Notes under the pieces: generated by a model
What the model saw: the letters and a program-made list of their open reading frames with translations, nothing else
Told to the model about the DNA's origin: nothing
The model's database searches: none
Origin: Bacillota bacterium
GTDB lineage: Bacteria > Bacillota > JADQBR01
Assembly: GCA_016278515.1 (NCBI GenBank)
Contig: JADQBR010000019.1
Location: forward strand, 31,863 to 95,862
Length of the DNA stretch: 64,000 nt
Direction of reading: 5' to 3'
Shown here: positions 61,462 through 64,000 of the stretch, one piece after another
How positions within the stretch are numbered: position 1 is the first letter of the stretch
Layout: each line of letters begins with the position of its first letter
Position numbers and translations under genes: made by a program

Positions 61462-62646
61462 ATGAGAGAATATGAAAGAGTTCGAGTTGCTATCATAAGG
61501 GGCGGAACCAGCAAAGGGGTTTATATCATGGGAAATGAATTACCTCAAGACCCTGGACTTAGAGACCGGGTAATTTTGAATATTTTTGGTAGCCCGGATA
61601 TTAGGCAGATAAACGGGTTGGGGGGAGCCGATCCTCTGACTAGTAAGTGCGCAATTATTAACCCATCTCAAAGGGATGATGCTGATGTGGACTATACTTT
61701 TGCTTATGTAGGAGTGGAAAAAGGCACGGTGGATTACGCCGGGAACTGTGGAAATATTTCATCGGGGGTAGGCCCTTTTGCTGTGGATGAGGGTCTTGTG
61801 AAGGCAGCTGAACCGGTTACTGTAGTTAGAATTTTTAATACCAACACTAATAAAGTAATTGAAGCGGAGGTGCCCGTTAGGGATGGCAAGGCGCTGACTG
61901 AAGGGGACTTGGCTATTGATGGTGTGCCAGGGACCGGTGCTAAAATTCTGTTAAATTTTTTAAATTCTGGGGGAAGTAAGACAGGCAAACTACTCCCTAC
62001 TGGTAATGCGGTGGACCAGGTGAAACTCAAAGATGGTCAGTTTATTAGAGCTAGTATCGTCGATGCTGCTACTCCTGTGATTTTTGTTCAAGCGGCGGAT
62101 ATGGGATTTACTGGAAAGGAGTTGCCTAATGATACTCAGAACAAACCAGAGATATTGGAGAATATGGAAGAATTACGGTGTATATGTGCCGAAATGATTG
62201 GACTGACAAGCCATCGGTCAAATGCATCTAAAGAAAGCCCAGCAGTACCAAAAGTAGCTATTGTAGCCCCACCTAGCAATTATACTAATAGTTCAGGGGT
62301 GGAAATTAATTCTGAAGACGTGGACCTTTTAGCTAGAACTAAAGCGTTAGCAGTTATGCACAAAGCTTACGCAATTACTGGTGGAATTTGTTTAGCTGCG
62401 GCGGCTCTTATTTCGGGAACTGTCGTTAATCAGGTTGTGAGTAAACGAGCCATAGACACTGGTGCTGTAAGGCTGGGTCATCCTGCAGGTATACTAGAGT
62501 TTGACATGGAGATAGCGACTTCAAGCGGAGGTGATTTGTATTTGCACAAAGCGGCAGTAGTCCGTACCGCTCGAAGGATTATGGATGGATATGTCTATGT
62601 ACCATTTAAAATATATTGGGGGGAGATAAACAAAACAACTAAATAA
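61462..62646 (+). CDS. PrpF-family isomerase
   Basis: 394 residues, normal for PrpF (2-methylaconitate cis-trans isomerase) and related 3-methylitaconate or 4-oxalomesaconate isomerases. Opening motif AIIRGGTSKGVYIMGNELPQD, GLGGADPLTSKCAII, then DYAGNCGNISSGVGPFAVDEG. A later VRLGHPAGILEFDMEI closes the second half-domain. Two diaminopimelate-epimerase-like halves make the fold. There are no methylcitrate-cycle genes in view, so its substrate may be another unsaturated polycarboxylate. TTAAGGGGGTTG precedes the ATG. The RNA element upstream may control it. Confidence 0.88.
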   Translation: MREYERVRVAIIRGGTSKGVYIMGNELPQDPGLRDRVILNIFGSPDIRQINGLGGADPLTSKCAIINPSQRDDADVDYTFAYVGVEKGTVDYAGNCGNISSGVGPFAVDEGLVKAAEPVTVVRIFNTNTNKVIEAEVPVRDGKALTEGDLAIDGVPGTGAKILLNFLNSGGSKTGKLLPTGNAVDQVKLKDGQFIRASIVDAATPVIFVQAADMGFTGKELPNDTQNKPEILENMEELRCICAEMIGLTSHRSNASKESPAVPKVAIVAPPSNYTNSSGVEINSEDVDLLARTKALAVMHKAYAITGGICLAAAALISGTVVNQVVSKRAIDTGAVRLGHPAGILEFDMEIATSSGGDLYLHKAAVVRTARRIMDGYVYVPFKIYWGEINKTTK

Positions 62647-62926
62647 ACGTATCGATGCATAAGGAAAGCACAGAAAAGTGCAAGAACACAGGAAATTTGT
62701 TACTTCCATGGAATACCATTAAAGTAACTTAAAGTAAATTATAAATGGTTTTTGAACCGATATCCGGTAAAGATGAACAAGACCATTAAAGTACCCCTTT
62801 CTCAATAATTAGTTGATTTTATACTAAACATAAGATGACAAATATTATTCTATAGACAATTTCCCCTATTCTTTGCACATTTGGGCTGGCGTTGCAGTTG
62901 AAGGGCGAATGGAGGGCAAGATAAAC
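62647..62926 (+). other. Intergenic region
   Basis: AT-rich, with a short direct repeat ACCATTAAAGTA at about 62716 and 62785. No gene or clear promoter seen. Confidence 0.4.
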
Positions 62927-63964
62927 ATGGAAAGAGAAATTCTGGAATATATTTTTAATCCACGTTCATTAGCAATTATTGGTGCATCGAATGATTTAGG
63001 AAAAATGGGTGGAAGGACTTTGAATTTAGCATTGTCAAATGGGTATAAAGGTAATTTGTACCCGGTCAATCCTACGCGGGATAGTATAATGGGTCTAAAG
63101 TGTTATAGGTCATTAGATGACATTCATGAAAAAATTGAAAAGGTCATAGTCGCAGTCTCAGCTAAAAATGTGCCAAGCACTTTAGAACAGTGTGCTTCTA
63201 TGGGAGTTAAAGTTGTACAAATACTTACCTCGGGTTTTGAGGAAGAAAATTCTAACGTACGGCAGCAGTTGTTGGAGAGTATACGTTCAGTTGTTGCATC
63301 TGGTACGCGAGTCATAGGCCCAAATTGTGTGGGAAGCCATAGTGTTGAAACTGGTTTTTCTTTGACTCAGTCTTCCCCGCAAAAACCAGGGAATATAGCA
63401 TTAATTTCTCAGAGTGGTGGTCTAACAATAGATATTCTAAGTAAAGCGAAAGCCAATGAGGTTCCAATTAGTAAAGGATTATCTGTGGGAAATTGTTTTG
63501 ACCTTGATCATCCTGATTTCTTAGAGATGTTAGCCAATGACCCTAGCATTGATATCATTTCATTTTATATTGAGAGTGTTGGAAAAGGACGACGGTTTTT
63601 TGACTTATTGAAAGAGACAACAGTAAAGAAACCAGTTATTATTCTAAAGGGTGGACGTGGGAGAAAAGGAGCTGCTGCTGTGGCTTCCCATACGGGTAGG
63701 ATGACAGGGGAGTGGGATATTTGGCGTGGTTTGTTTAAACAGACTGGTGTGATGGCGGTAAATTCAACTGAACAAATGATTGATAATATGCTTGGGGCCA
63801 GATACTTGACTCATAAAGTTGCGAAAAAATCTATTCTAGTCCTTGGAAACAGTGGAGGGGCCGGCGTCATTACCTCTGATGCGTTGGAACAAATGGGATG
63901 GAGGTTTCCAGACATTGCAAGCTATTCTTCTGAAATTTCAAATGCTTATAAATTGCAAGTTTAA
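62927..63964 (+). pseudogene. ADP-forming acyl-CoA synthetase alpha part, ends early
   Basis: 345 residues from ATG 62927 (GGAGGG upstream). The N-terminus NPRSLAIIGASNDLGKMGGR is the CoA-binding domain, then GPNCVGSHSVETG, SQSGGLTIDIL and the succinyl-CoA ligase-like domain with SHTGRMTGEWDIWRGLFKQTG, whose His is the usual phospho-histidine. The frame stops at TAA 63962 after SNAYKLQV, but directly after the stop the same frame reads MPTISCKNPQYK, close to the family's LPPYxPxKNPxD motif. So the gene looks cut by a stop, or is restarted at ATG 63965. The window ends there. Confidence 0.7.
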
Positions 63965-64000
63965 ATGCCCACCATATCCTGTAAAAACCCCCAATATAAA

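Noticed and set aside
61462..62646. Methylcitrate-cycle locus based on the PrpF-like gene
   Set aside because: No prpB, prpC, prpD or acnD homologues are in the window, and the PrpR-type regulator lies 12 kb away next to other targets.

Overview
The window looks like chromosomal DNA from an anaerobic, low-to-moderate GC Gram-positive bacterium of the Clostridia (Peptococcaceae/Desulfotomaculum-like). The signs are very strong AAGGAGG-type ribosome sites, frequent TTG and GTG starts, many PAS-containing sigma-54 activators, secreted proteins with copper amine oxidase N-terminal (CuAO-N) domains, c-type cytochromes with Tat-exported Fe-S partners, and no outer-membrane genes. I saw no rRNA, tRNA, CRISPR array or intact insertion sequence.

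Region 1 (1-16.8 kb) handles organic acids. A sigma-54 activator (863) faces a CoA-transferase plus a TRAP transporter behind a -24/-12 promoter with two upstream palindromes. A second activator (7865) precedes a glutaconate-CoA-transferase-like pair, a MeaB GTPase, a two-subunit B12-dependent acyl-CoA mutase, an SDR dehydrogenase and a thiolase. The order fits activation, carbon-skeleton rearrangement to a 3-hydroxyacyl-CoA, oxidation and thiolysis. The mutase lacks the residues that define methylmalonyl-CoA mutase, so its substrate is probably something else.

Region 2 (16.9-25.8 kb) holds two NarX/NarL-type two-component systems around a membrane electron-transfer operon: tetraheme cytochrome, Tat-exported four-cluster Fe-S protein, NrfD-type quinone protein and two related small membrane proteins.

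Region 3 (25.9-44.1 kb) is an arsenic island. It carries an ArsP-like permease with a small redox protein, two ArsR repressors, a PhnD-type sensor lipoprotein with kinase and regulator (ArrX-S-R-like), and arrC-arrA-arrB-arrD plus a ferredoxin for arsenate respiration. It also has a CuAO-N/diheme cytochrome that appears to be a selenoprotein, a membrane thioredoxin with a CcdA-like partner, a radical SAM protein, ACR3 and a phosphoesterase. Four related AT-rich sites are candidate ArsR operators.

Region 4 (44.2-47.6 kb) has a toxin-antitoxin pair, a small secreted protein and a DinG-like helicase. Region 5 (48-57.6 kb) has a PrpR-type sigma-54 activator, three acyl-CoA ligase-like genes and an adenine-deaminase-like amidohydrolase, with three -24/-12 promoters. 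Region 6 (57.7-64 kb) has two membrane proteins, a gene-poor stretch, a DUF3870 protein, two tandem copies of an unrecognised structured RNA each ending in a terminator, a PrpF-family isomerase and a truncated ADP-forming acyl-CoA ligase alpha part.

All family assignments come from reading motifs by eye. Residue equivalences to characterised enzymes are from memory and were not computed.
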